Positions 36,402 through 44,349 of a DNA stretch of 61,382 bases are shown here, piece by piece. The translations under genes were made by a program, and so were the position numbers. The DNA comes from Photobacterium sp. Ph5 (lineage in GTDB: Bacteria; Pseudomonadota; Gammaproteobacteria; Enterobacterales; Vibrionaceae). The stretch is from assembly GCF_022129445.1 (NCBI RefSeq), contig NZ_JADQAQ010000011.1, positions 1-61,382 of the forward strand, written 5' to 3'. The number at the start of each line of letters is the position of its first letter. The first letter of the stretch is position 1. The notes beneath the pieces were generated by a model. The model did no database searches, was not told the DNA's origin, and was given only the letters and a program-made list of their open reading frames with translations.

Positions 36402-37059
36402 AACCAGCACCTCGTACGGTATGGATCAAACTAGCCTCACCACCTTCTTCTAATTTTTTACGTAAGTTTGCAATATGTACATCGATAACATTAGTCTTAG
36501 GATCAAAATGATAGCTCCATACCGACTCAAATAAGCTCATACGTGAAACGACACTTTCAGCATGCTCCATTAAATATTGCAAGAGTAAGAACTCTTTTTG
36601 CTGTAAATTTAACACACGGGATCCACGCCACACTCGATGAGACTTAATGTCGAGCCGTAGATCATCGTAGCTATATTCAGATGAAATATTCACACTCGAT
36701 TGGTGGCGTTTAACTAATATATTAGCTCGAGCAATGAGTTCAGCTAAAGCAAAGGGTTTCGTTAAGTAATCATCACTGCCTGCAGTTAATCCAGCGACAC
36801 GGTCTTCTACACTATCCATGGCACTTAAAATTAATATAGGCGTTTCATTTTCTGTTGCACGTAATGCTGCAAGTACTTTTAAACCATCAAGCATCGGTAA
36901 CATTCGATCTAAAATAATCAGTTGATACTCACAACTGGTTGCCATCATTAACCCTTGATGACCATCTTCAGCTTCATCAACCACAAAGCTATGCTCTCGC
37001 AACCCTTGCGCAATAAATTCACGCGTAGTGACATCATCTTCAATAACGAGAACTTTCAT
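36382..37059 (-). CDS. OmpR-family response regulator
   Basis: A 225-residue regulator. The receiver domain has IEDD near the N-terminus, the phospho-acceptor D51 and the TKPF Lys. A winged-helix DNA-binding domain follows (about 125-225), ending HTVRGAGYVLRRL. It is the first gene of a two-gene operon with its overlapping kinase. It resembles heavy-metal and envelope-stress regulators, but I cannot assign a target. Confidence 0.9.
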   Translation of the reverse strand: MKVLVIEDDVTTREFIAQGLREHSFVVDEAEDGHQGLMMATSCEYQLIILDRMLPMLDGLKVLAALRATENETPILILSAMDSVEDRVAGLTAGSDDYLTKPFALAELIARANILVKRHQSSVNISSEYSYDDLRLDIKSHRVWRGSRVLNLQQKEFLLLQYLMEHAESVVSRMSLFESVWSYHFDPKTNVIDVHIANLRKKLEEGGEASLIHTVRGAGYVLRRL

Positions 37060-37160
37060 TTAATACCTAATCATTTTCTTCTCAGCGCTTATTTTCGCAT
37101 TATATACATAAGAGATATAATTTTCAGGTAATAGGATCATAGCTTTACCTTTTAAGACAA

Positions 37161-37192
37161 AAAAAACGGCCTACCAAAAGGTAGGCCGTTTA
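37161..37192 (-). terminator. Terminator of nagE
   Basis: AACGGCCTACC pairs with GGTAGGCCGTT around a 4-base loop, and the minus strand continues into a T run. Confidence 0.88.
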
Positions 37193-37243
37193 ACGTGACC
37201 ATAGGGGGAATTATGAAATCACGAATCTCTTAACGCTAACGTC

Positions 37244-38632
37244 TTAAAGTGACTTCATCTGGTTAGCAATAATTTCAGCTTGTGGACCAAGGATAACTTG
37301 AAGGTTATTAGAACCTACATTCACTACACCTTTAGCACCAAGTTGTTTAAGTTTTGTATCATCGATGATTGTACGGTCAACAATACCTAAGCGTAAGCGT
37401 GTGATACATGCTGAAATATCAGTTAAGTTATCTTTACCGCCTAATGCTGCTAGATAAGCTTTCGCTAAATCTTCTTTACTACCGTCATTATCTTTTGATG
37501 GGTTTGAATCTTCTGCAGGTGCATCTTCACGACCCGGTGTTTTAAGATTGAACATCTTAATAACTGCCACAAACACAACGAAGTAGATAGCGCCTACCAC
37601 AAGACCCATTGGGATAATTTCCCATGAATTATGTGCTGCTGGTGCGTTGTAGTTCAAGATGTAATCAATCAAACCTGAAGAGAAGCTAAATGCCATGTGA
37701 ATATTCAGGTAAGACGCAACAACAATACTTACACCCATTAAAATTGCGTGTACTACGTATAATGCTGGAGCTAGGAACATAAACATGAATTCGATTGGCT
37801 CTGTGATACCTGTTAAGAATGCAGTTAATGCAACACTTAACAACATACCGCCAACTACTTTCTTGTTTTCTTTCTTCGCTGTTACATAGAATGCAAGCGC
37901 AGCACTTGGTAAACCAAACATAACAACTGGGAAGAAACCACTTAAGATTTGTCCTGCAGTAGGGTCACCAGCAAAGAAACGCGAGATTTCGCCCGTAACA
38001 ACCTGACCATCAGCGGCAGTAAAGTTACCAAATACAAACCAAACCATGCTGTTTAGGATATGGTGTAAACCAAGTGGAATTAATAGACGGTTAGCAACAC
38101 CGTACACAAATTCACCAGGTACGCCACTTGTTAGGATCCATTGACCAAGATGGTTGATACCATCTTGAATTGGAGGCCAAATAATGCTGAATGCGTAAGC
38201 AAGTACTAAAGCAACTAAACCCGTTACTATAGGTACAAAGCGCTTACCACCAAAGAAGCCTAGGAATTCTGGCAACTTAATTGCGTGGAAACGGTTATAT
38301 AAAAGACCGGCGAAAACACCGATAATGATACCGCCAGCAACGCCAGGATCAACATCTGGGTTTAACGTTTTCAGTGCAGCCATAAGGATGAAATAACCTA
38401 CGGCTGATGCAATTGCTGCTGCTGCTGAATTATCTTTCGAAAACCCAGCACCTACACCCATTGCGAAGAGTAATGCAAGATTAGTAAATACAGCCTGACC
38501 ACCAGCTGCAATAAAAGGAATATTTAATAGATCAGGTTGTCCAATACGCAGCAAAATACCAGCAATCGGTAATACCGCGATAGGAAACATAATTGCGTTT
38601 CCTAGCTTTTGGAAATGTCCGAGAATGCTCAT
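37244..38632 (-). CDS. nagE: PTS N-acetylglucosamine-specific EIICB component
   Basis: A 462-residue membrane transporter that imports and phosphorylates a sugar. The EIIC domain (about 1-360, eight or more helices) has GITEPIEFMFMFLAP; the EIIB domain carries the phospho-Cys C409 in SACITRLRL. Segments such as IGQPDLLNIPFIA, GGKRFVPIVTG and FNLKTPGRED resemble NagE more than PtsG, so N-acetylglucosamine is the likely substrate. It lacks an EIIA domain and would use the cell's EIIA-Glc. I start at the ATG at 38632 with a GGAG site 6 bases upstream. The upstream region holds operator-like palindromes and a CRP site. Confidence 0.85.
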   Translation of the reverse strand: MSILGHFQKLGNAIMFPIAVLPIAGILLRIGQPDLLNIPFIAAGGQAVFTNLALLFAMGVGAGFSKDNSAAAAIASAVGYFILMAALKTLNPDVDPGVAGGIIIGVFAGLLYNRFHAIKLPEFLGFFGGKRFVPIVTGLVALVLAYAFSIIWPPIQDGINHLGQWILTSGVPGEFVYGVANRLLIPLGLHHILNSMVWFVFGNFTAADGQVVTGEISRFFAGDPTAGQILSGFFPVVMFGLPSAALAFYVTAKKENKKVVGGMLLSVALTAFLTGITEPIEFMFMFLAPALYVVHAILMGVSIVVASYLNIHMAFSFSSGLIDYILNYNAPAAHNSWEIIPMGLVVGAIYFVVFVAVIKMFNLKTPGREDAPAEDSNPSKDNDGSKEDLAKAYLAALGGKDNLTDISACITRLRLGIVDRTIIDDTKLKQLGAKGVVNVGSNNLQVILGPQAEIIANQMKSL

Positions 38633-38700
38633 CCTCTTCTCCACGTTAAAAGTTAATTTAAAAGTATGCTTATTTATTACAGTAATAATACGCTGCGATT

Positions 38701-38738
38701 CTTAATTAGAATTAAGCAAAAGATTAAGGATTCTTAAT
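38701..38738 (-). promoter_or_regulatory. Two related operator palindromes upstream of nagE
   Basis: CTTAATT-AG-AATTAAG (38701-38716) and ATTAAG-GATT-CTTAAT (38723-38738) share the CTTAAT/ATTAAG half-sites and lie 22 bp apart, about two helical turns. They fit a repressor that controls nagE. NagC is the expected regulator but the match to it is not shown here. Confidence 0.55.
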
Positions 38739-38763
38739 GTTTGCCCTATAATGAACAAACCTG

Positions 38764-38779
38764 AGTGATGGGAGTCACA
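38764..38779 (-). promoter_or_regulatory. CRP site upstream of nagE
   Basis: AGTGA-TGGGAG-TCACA matches the CRP consensus TGTGA-N6-TCACA in nine of ten core bases. Its centre is about 140 bp from the nagE start codon. Confidence 0.65.
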
Positions 38780-38974
38780 AAATGACTAATTTTATGATTT
38801 ACCTCGTTTAATAGGTAACGGTTAACGATAACAACCACCATGCAGCAAGCGCATTAAGGATACCCATTAAGATTAAAATCATCGTATATATGAAAATAAA
38901 ATGTCATTACTGTGGCACTTTCAGTAGAATTCGCGGTCAACCTACCCATGCCCTATTACTGATTGACTTTTACC

Positions 38975-39688
38975 ATGATGTTTTTTATCTCTCAAAAACT
39001 TGTTAACTATCTCGCATTAGCTTTTTTTGCATTAGCACTTTTTATTGCTATCTCTCTATTCCCTGTCCCACTGTTAAGCGATCCCATTAATGATGCGGCT
39101 GGTTTATCATTTACTTTATTGACGGATACCGCAGGCAAGCCCTTCTTTCTTATCACAACCGTATTACTGTGTTTATTGCCAATTTTTTTCCGTTTACCTA
39201 AAAAGCAAATTATCAAACTATGGGTTCAATTCGCTATTTTGTTGGTATTAAGTTTTGGCGCTAAAACAGTCTTAAAACATGAAACGGCGATCCCTCGTCC
39301 TTATACTTACGAACTACAACGTTTAAACCTAATCCCATCAGCTGATAACTTTTATCAGCTGAATAAAACAGAAAAAGATAACGTTGTTAAAAAAGCATCT
39401 GCCTATATTAGCCAATGGCGTATTCATAGTTGGGAAGGTGAAACAAACTATTCTTTCCCATCAGGGCACACCATCTTCGCTGCAATTTGTATTCTTTTTT
39501 GGGGCGGCTTCTTATTACGTACTCGCCATTACTTGTTAGCCGGTGGGCTTGTCGTATGGGCTGTTGGTGTAGGCATTAGTCGTTTATGGCTAGGTATGCA
39601 CTTCCCATCAGATGTCATGGGCTCTATCTTATCTGCTGCTGTGTTATATTTATTTGTACCCGAGTGGCAAGTAGATTCTGAGAAGTAA
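38975..39688 (+). CDS. pgpB: PAP2-family membrane phosphatase (PgpB-like)
   Basis: A 237-residue inner-membrane phosphatase with about six helices. The three catalytic motifs are present: KHETAIPRP, PSGH and SRLWLGMHFPSD, with the active His in the latter two facing the periplasm. PgpB-type enzymes dephosphorylate phosphatidylglycerophosphate and undecaprenyl pyrophosphate. I start at the first ATG (38975); a TTG four codons earlier lacks a ribosome-binding site, as does the ATG, so the start is uncertain. Monocistronic. Confidence 0.85.
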   Translation: MMFFISQKLVNYLALAFFALALFIAISLFPVPLLSDPINDAAGLSFTLLTDTAGKPFFLITTVLLCLLPIFFRLPKKQIIKLWVQFAILLVLSFGAKTVLKHETAIPRPYTYELQRLNLIPSADNFYQLNKTEKDNVVKKASAYISQWRIHSWEGETNYSFPSGHTIFAAICILFWGGFLLRTRHYLLAGGLVVWAVGVGISRLWLGMHFPSDVMGSILSAAVLYLFVPEWQVDSEK

Positions 39689-39690
39689 TA

Positions 39691-39718
39691 AAAAAGGGCT
39701 CATTTGAGCCCTTTTTTA
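39691..39718. terminator. Bidirectional terminator
   Basis: AAAAAGGGCTC pairs with GAGCCCTTTTT around a short loop, between the PAP2 gene and a converging regulator gene. Confidence 0.9.
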
Positions 39719-39735
39719 CACCCTTTAGTATTAAC

Positions 39736-40095
39736 TTACTGTACAGGTGTCGCTTTATGTTCGTATTCAACAACCAATTGATTACCCGAATACGTTACGT
39801 TGGTGATTTCACCATCAAAAATAAACGTATTCTTAATAGATAAATTAGCGCCTTGACCTAAAGCCATTTGCTCTCGCAGTGACGGTAAAATCAAAATAGG
39901 GTCAACATTTAACACACGACAAAACTCATTGACGAATTGCTGTTCAATCGGTTTAGAACCTCTCAAAATATCTGAAAACTCTAGTTGTGTTAATCCTAGC
40001 TTTTTAGCCATTTCAATCTGAGTTATACGCATTTTTGCTTTATAGCTCATCCATGTATCATGCAAAATTTGACGATCTTTTTCGGTATACAACAT
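39736..40095 (-). CDS. XRE-type HTH transcriptional regulator
   Basis: A 119-residue protein. Residues of about 25-65 form a Cro/C1-type helix-turn-helix (TQIEMAKKLGLTQLEFSDILRG). The C-terminal half is a short beta-rich domain (NTFIFDGEITNVTYSGNQLVVEYEHK). It could bind DNA as a dimer. It stands alone, and no prophage or toxin genes flank it, so a chromosomal regulator is more likely than a phage remnant. Confidence 0.8.
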   Translation of the reverse strand: MLYTEKDRQILHDTWMSYKAKMRITQIEMAKKLGLTQLEFSDILRGSKPIEQQFVNEFCRVLNVDPILILPSLREQMALGQGANLSIKNTFIFDGEITNVTYSGNQLVVEYEHKATPVQ

Positions 40096-40320
40096 AATTA
40101 ACCCTAACAGCGCATTTTTATTATTTTAAAACAGAGTAATGTCCTCTATGTATAGTAGTTTACGCCTAGTTGCTACATATTAATGTCAAAATCGCGTTAA
40201 GCTCTGCTTCAATAACACAACTCGTTACAACCTCACTATTGTACTTCTATTATGCTCATATATACTTATTAGCAGTTAAGATTTATAAGCTAATGTTATA
40301 TAAGGATGCTTAGCGGTTTT

Positions 40321-40749
40321 ATGATCAAGTTGTGTCGTTGCTCAATCCTCACACTATTTATCATTGTCAGTGTTTTTACTAACGCTGTGATTGCACGCAC
40401 CATTAGCTTTGATCAAACACCTCAAACACATTGCCTACAAATAGCAACACCATTAATAGATCCTGCTCATTCAGATAAATGCTGCAATGAAGATATGTCA
40501 ACGAAAATCACGACGCTTTCCTCTTGTGGAATGACTGATATCGCTGATACATCACTCACTCACACAGAAACTGATAAAGCAAAATCATCATGTTGCAGTG
40601 ACGATGATTGCAAGAGTAAACAAACACAAGCCGCACTTTTAACGTTTTTTGCGTTTTCTGCGATTGTTAACAGCGATCAATTATATTCTAGTCAAACAAA
40701 CACGCCTGTTTATTTTAGTGAAACACAGCTAAGACCTCCTCTCGTTTAA
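40321..40749 (+). CDS. Cys-rich exported protein next to CopG
   Basis: A 142-residue protein. An N-terminal hydrophobic segment (about 8-24, LTLFIIVSVFTNAVIA) is a signal peptide. The mature part has paired Cys residues: DKCCNED, SSCGM and SSCCSDDDC, with Asp-rich spacers. It ends with another hydrophobic stretch (ALLTFFAFSAIV). The pattern and position 82 bases before the copG homologue suggest a periplasmic metal-handling role, probably copper. No characterised family recognised. The ATG at 40306 has no ribosome-binding site; I prefer 40321, though the site is weak there too. Confidence 0.6.
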   Translation: MIKLCRCSILTLFIIVSVFTNAVIARTISFDQTPQTHCLQIATPLIDPAHSDKCCNEDMSTKITTLSSCGMTDIADTSLTHTETDKAKSSCCSDDDCKSKQTQAALLTFFAFSAIVNSDQLYSSQTNTPVYFSETQLRPPLV

Positions 40750-40831
40750 CAAAATAACTTATCGGCATTTTGCCACCACTCTATTTTGTTATTTAGCGCG
40801 ATAATATCCGCGTAACTTGAAGGATTTACAG

Positions 40832-41278
40832 ATGAAAATTTCACATATCTTTGCAGCTACATGCTTATTTGTTACCTCATTGGCTCAAGCAAGTACACCT
40901 ATTACAGGTACTAACTACCAGTCACCTTACTGTGGTTGTTGTAAAGAATGGGTTAAGCACATGGAAGACAATGGCTTTAAATTAGATATGGTGTACGAAG
41001 AAGACTTAACACCGATTAAGATTAAATTAGGTTTACGTCCTGAATATGCATCATGCCATACTGCACAAATTGAAGGCTACACTTTTGAAGGACATATTCC
41101 AGCCGCTGAAATTAAGCGTTTCTTAGAAAATAAGCCTGAGCGTATGATTGGCCTAGCTGTAGGTGGTATGCCTATGGGTTCACCGGGTATGGAATATGGC
41201 GATAAAAAAGATGCCTATGAAGTGTTAGCATTTGATAAGGACGGTCACACCATGGTCTGGTCACGCCATAACCAGTAA
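40832..41278 (+). CDS. copG: CopG-like periplasmic copper protein (DUF411)
   Basis: A 148-residue exported DUF411 protein. The signal peptide ends near AQA. The mature protein has the CGCC motif (SPYCGCCKEW), a second CxxH-type site (ASCHTAQIEGY), and a Met-rich segment (GGMPMGSPGMEYG) that can bind copper. It matches the CopG family of Vibrio and Pseudomonas copper-resistance clusters, which bind copper in the periplasm. I start at the ATG at 40832, 8 bases after GAAGGA. No CopA exporter lies next to it. Confidence 0.85.
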   Translation: MKISHIFAATCLFVTSLAQASTPITGTNYQSPYCGCCKEWVKHMEDNGFKLDMVYEEDLTPIKIKLGLRPEYASCHTAQIEGYTFEGHIPAAEIKRFLENKPERMIGLAVGGMPMGSPGMEYGDKKDAYEVLAFDKDGHTMVWSRHNQ

Positions 41279-41303
41279 TCTAAACGAGAATAAATTAAAA
41301 AGA

Positions 41304-41330
41304 GAGCCCGTTCTTACAACGGGCTTTTTT
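41304..41330. terminator. Bidirectional terminator
   Basis: AGCCCGTT pairs with AACGGGCT around a 5-base loop, with T and A runs outside. It lies between copG and a converging gene. Confidence 0.88.
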
Positions 41331-41342
41331 ATCACTCTTATA

Positions 41343-41705
41343 TCATTGCTTTTTCTTCGATGTCATCAGAGATACGCCTTTATTAACACTTAAGACTTCA
41401 CCACTTTTATCAATTTTAACAGTAAAATTATTGTTAGTGATTTTTTCATACCCGTTAGCTAATTGCTCTATTGATTCTTGCTGTGTGAATTGAACTTGTA
41501 AATGCTCCGATTGATGAACCGCACTCTTAAAATGGTGTTGGACTAAAATAGGCTCTTTATAATTTTCAACAACCGCACCATACTTTTCAGTTATCGCTGA
41601 TTCCGCTATAACAATGGCTCTCGACTTATCAACAAAGAAAAGTGAACTTTCGTTACTATGAACATTAACACTCACTAACAAGATTAAAAACAATAGATTT
41701 TTCAC
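41343..41705 (-). CDS. Secreted hypothetical protein
   Basis: A 120-residue exported protein. The signal peptide is MKNLLFLILLVSVNVHS. The mature protein has a helix (AIVIAESAITEKYG) followed by beta strands and ends with a basic tail; no Cys. The pattern recalls small NTF2-like secreted proteins but the match is weak. I start at the GTG at 41705, 4 bases after AGGAGG; a GTG nine codons earlier has no site. Confidence 0.6.
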   Translation of the reverse strand: MKNLLFLILLVSVNVHSNESSLFFVDKSRAIVIAESAITEKYGAVVENYKEPILVQHHFKSAVHQSEHLQVQFTQQESIEQLANGYEKITNNNFTVKIDKSGEVLSVNKGVSLMTSKKKQ

Positions 41706-42111
41706 AAGCCCTCCTATGGCACAACGAAACACATATAGTCTCAGTAATCATTTTTATATACTGGCGACCTATTACACTAAAACATCAAAATATTTAATCG
41801 TCTTCACATCTCACGAAACATTCGTGTGCATCTAATTTGTACCTCTCGCTGGAATAATTCTCTGTCAACGTGTGGATTTTTCAAATATATAAATATCTGT
41901 ATGGACAATGCAGGAAAAAATAAACTGATTGAAGAAAAGTATAATTAGCGGAGTAAGCAGAGCAAATGAGATTGCTCAAAATGCGATAAGTAACAAAGTG
42001 AGGCTGAAATAATGATTATTTACAGCACAGTCAATAAACGCTCTGTATTTAAAATATAAACCCCAGATAATATATTTATCTAAGTATTGTTATTAATAAT
42101 AATCTTAACTT
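41706..42111. other. 406-bp intergenic region
   Basis: An AT-rich spacer between two minus-strand genes. A GAGCAA/TTGCTC inverted repeat near 41960 is the only structure I noticed. No ORF supported. Confidence 0.35.
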
Positions 42112-42888
42112 TTACTTGTATAAACTATTTGTTATGAATTGAGAATTTGTTTTCAAATATTCGATATCGGTAAGATAAGCAAGATGATGTCCATTATCAA
42201 TATTCTCAATAAAGGCAACATTACCCTTGCTGGCTTCACTTTGCATAAAGTCAACTAAGGTTTGAATCCTATTAATCATTGTTTCAACTAACTTTCCCCG
42301 GTCTTTATTTGGTAAACCATAACCATCACAAAAGAGACGAGCTCTAATAGATTGAGCTCTTAAATCCCCTAAAGCATCATATTGATTGGTTTTAAATGGT
42401 GCCCAACAATAAATAGCATAGGCAATATCCCAAAGTCTTGGAGCCGGATGTGCTGTATCAAAATCAAAAAGACCAATTGTTTTAACACCATCTAAAGCAA
42501 CATTGTAAGGTGCAAAATCACCGTGACAAATTACCTCATATGGCGCTCTACTTGGTAGCATCCATTGCGAATCTTCAAATAATGGGCTGGTGATAAATGA
42601 AACAGTACTATCATGGTATTGGCGTAAAAGCTTACTAGCAGAAATTAATGCATCATCCGTGGCAATATTTCCCTTTAATGGGTAGTTGTAAACATCACCT
42701 AACACGAAAGACAATACCTCGTTGCCATCATCGGCGAATCCCAAAAACTTTGGCGCGTTATAAAAGCCTTTACTTTCGAGATGCAACAACAAGTTATGAA
42801 CTGACTCTGACCAAAAACTCGTTGGACGATACACTTTCTCGTCACTAAGAAAAATTAGCCCTTCTCGTCCACCTTGAAGCTCTTCCAT
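42112..42888 (-). CDS. Aminoglycoside phosphotransferase (APH)-family kinase
   Basis: A 258-residue kinase-fold protein. The catalytic loop is VICHGDFAPYNVAL (HGD-x4-N) and the metal-binding motif is GLFDFDTAHPAPRLWD. The N-lobe is degenerate. Members phosphorylate small molecules or act as fructosamine- or choline-like kinases; resistance to aminoglycosides is not implied. I start at the ATG at 42888 with an AAAGGA site 6 bases upstream; the frame is open 20 codons further. It is monocistronic and is preceded by a tandem duplication. Confidence 0.8.
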   Translation of the reverse strand: MEELQGGREGLIFLSDEKVYRPTSFWSESVHNLLLHLESKGFYNAPKFLGFADDGNEVLSFVLGDVYNYPLKGNIATDDALISASKLLRQYHDSTVSFITSPLFEDSQWMLPSRAPYEVICHGDFAPYNVALDGVKTIGLFDFDTAHPAPRLWDIAYAIYCWAPFKTNQYDALGDLRAQSIRARLFCDGYGLPNKDRGKLVETMINRIQTLVDFMQSEASKGNVAFIENIDNGHHLAYLTDIEYLKTNSQFITNSLYK

Positions 42889-42977
42889 TCTCATTCCTTT
42901 CAACAAAATCCATATTATAAGAGTGTGTTCATGAACAAACTGCGCCAATAGCCCAACTTTAACAAGACTATTCCAAT

Positions 42978-43063
42978 ACTTCAGTTTACGTTTAAAATGA
43001 CAAATATTGGATGACTCTATACTTCAGTTTACGTTTAAAATGACAAATATTGGATGACTCTAT
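42978..43063. repeat. Perfect 43-bp tandem duplication
   Basis: Bases 42978-43020 are repeated exactly at 43021-43063. The unit begins ACTTCAGTTTACG and ends GATGACTCTAT. No protein is encoded. Perfect identity suggests a recent slip event or an unstable locus. It lies just downstream of the ybjQ-like gene and upstream of the APH-family gene. Confidence 0.95.
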
Positions 43064-43065
43064 CC

Positions 43066-43383
43066 TTATGCTCGTAACTTAACTGCAGTACCAAATGCCA
43101 TGATCTCGGATGCACCGTCAGTGACAGAACTAGTGGTAAATCTCACGCCAACAATGGCATCCGCACCAAGCTTTTCAGCTTCCGTTACTAACCGCTCCGT
43201 CGCGATAGTTCGTGCTTCAGTCAACATTTCGGTATAACCTTTCAATTCACCACCAACAATACTTTTCAAACCCGCCATTAAATCTCTCCCCACATTCTTA
43301 GACTGAACCACACTGCCGTTTACCACACCAAGTATTGCTTCAATTTCACAACCTGGAACAGTTTCTGTTGTTGTATAAATCAT
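43066..43383 (-). CDS. YbjQ/UPF0145-family protein
   Basis: A 105-residue cytosolic protein of the UPF0145 (YbjQ) family, which forms pentamers in known structures. The conserved GADAIVGVRF segment and GYTEMLTEAR are present. A heavy-metal-binding label is often used but no Cys metal motif is seen here. Function unknown. The 43-bp tandem repeat ends 2 bases beyond its stop codon. Confidence 0.88.
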   Translation of the reverse strand: MIYTTTETVPGCEIEAILGVVNGSVVQSKNVGRDLMAGLKSIVGGELKGYTEMLTEARTIATERLVTEAEKLGADAIVGVRFTTSSVTDGASEIMAFGTAVKLRA

Positions 43384-43735
43384 AACTTAACTCTTAATTA
43401 CATTTAAAAAATCATCAACGTATCATCAAAGTAACATTACTATTGTTTTAATACGTCATAATTTAAAAAATTTATCTCATTACTCTTAAAACTCTCATTA
43501 ATGAATTTTGAGTGATCAATTAATATCCTTAAATCGTATTAGTTTAAATTAATTATATATACGTGGCATGATTATGATGGGGACACCTGCTGGCTCTATT
43601 ATAGAGACGTTACGGTAACACTTATGTTTCATGACTCTCTTAACATTGAGTACGATAAACTTGTAAATTATTCTGATTTTACTCATCAATGCTTGGCTAT
43701 GCTCGCCACGAACGATCGAGGTACGTAGGTTTCCT
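43384..43735. other. 352-bp intergenic region upstream of the CIA30 gene
   Basis: An AT-rich divergent spacer with the promoters of the UPF0145 and CIA30 genes. A 34-residue frame at 43624-43728 has no ribosome-binding site and is not supported. Confidence 0.4.
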
Positions 43736-44338
43736 ATGAAATTGTTCAGTATTTATCGATATGATTTATTTAAACACTTTTTATTACTGTTGGCATTGAA
43801 CGTTACTTGTATTATTTTTTCTAAAGACACGTTGGCATCAAGACTTATTATGATTGATTTTACTCAACCTAATGAACATCAATACTGGACCGCTGTAAAT
43901 GATAATGTCATGGGGGGTATTTCTACAGGGCAATTCACTTATGATGGAAGCGTAAGCCAATTTACTGGTGAGCTATCATTAGATAACAACGGCGGATTTA
44001 GTTCGGTAAACCGATCAGTATCACCATTAACTAATAACATTAACGCTGTGAACCTGAGTTATATTGGTGATGGTAGAACATATCAATTACGGTTTAGCAC
44101 TTGGAAAGACGGCTATCGTATTAACTACAAACATGAATTTGAAACGATCAAAGGACAAAAGCAAAGTAAGACTTTTTACTTTAAAGAATTTAAAGCTGTT
44201 TTTAGAGGAAGGCTACTTAGCGGCGCACCTGAACTTGATGCACAGGACATCAAACAAGTTGGCTTTTTAATTGCTGATAAGCAGCCTCTGCCTTTCACAC
44301 TAAATCTTATCCATATTCAATTTGAAACATCACAATAG
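43736..44338 (+). CDS. CIA30-family protein
   Basis: A 200-residue protein with an N-terminal hydrophobic segment (about 12-32) that could be a signal peptide or anchor. The CIA30 domain follows, named for a mitochondrial complex I assembly factor; it begins DFTQPNEHQYWTAVNDNVMGG, with GGFSSVN and the C-terminal IKQVGFLIADKQPLPF. In bacteria the role is unclear; a galactose-binding-like fold is expected. It converges on the next gene with only 11 bases between. Confidence 0.85.
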   Translation: MKLFSIYRYDLFKHFLLLLALNVTCIIFSKDTLASRLIMIDFTQPNEHQYWTAVNDNVMGGISTGQFTYDGSVSQFTGELSLDNNGGFSSVNRSVSPLTNNINAVNLSYIGDGRTYQLRFSTWKDGYRINYKHEFETIKGQKQSKTFYFKEFKAVFRGRLLSGAPELDAQDIKQVGFLIADKQPLPFTLNLIHIQFETSQ

Positions 44339-44349
44339 ACAAATATCAA

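Larger units (their letters stand above)
38633..38974. other. Divergent region between nagE and the PAP2 gene
   Basis: A 342-bp spacer that carries the nagE operators and the CRP site listed above, plus the promoter of the PAP2 phosphatase gene, which I cannot locate. Confidence 0.4.

Noticed and set aside
37244..38632. Call as glucose transporter PtsG
   Set aside because: Both transporters share the EIICB layout, but residue patterns across the protein resemble NagE more closely, so I call N-acetylglucosamine and keep some doubt.
39736..40095. Prophage repressor
   Set aside because: No phage genes, integrase or attachment site around the HTH gene.
42112..42888. Aminoglycoside-resistance gene
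   Set aside because: The kinase fold is of the APH family, but nothing shows an aminoglycoside substrate, and no mobile element is nearby.
42978..43063. CRISPR-like repeat
   Set aside because: Only two units that abut with no spacer; a simple tandem duplication.
43624..43728. 34-residue frame upstream of the CIA30 gene
   Set aside because: No ribosome-binding site, no membrane or signal segment, no terminator; probably chance.
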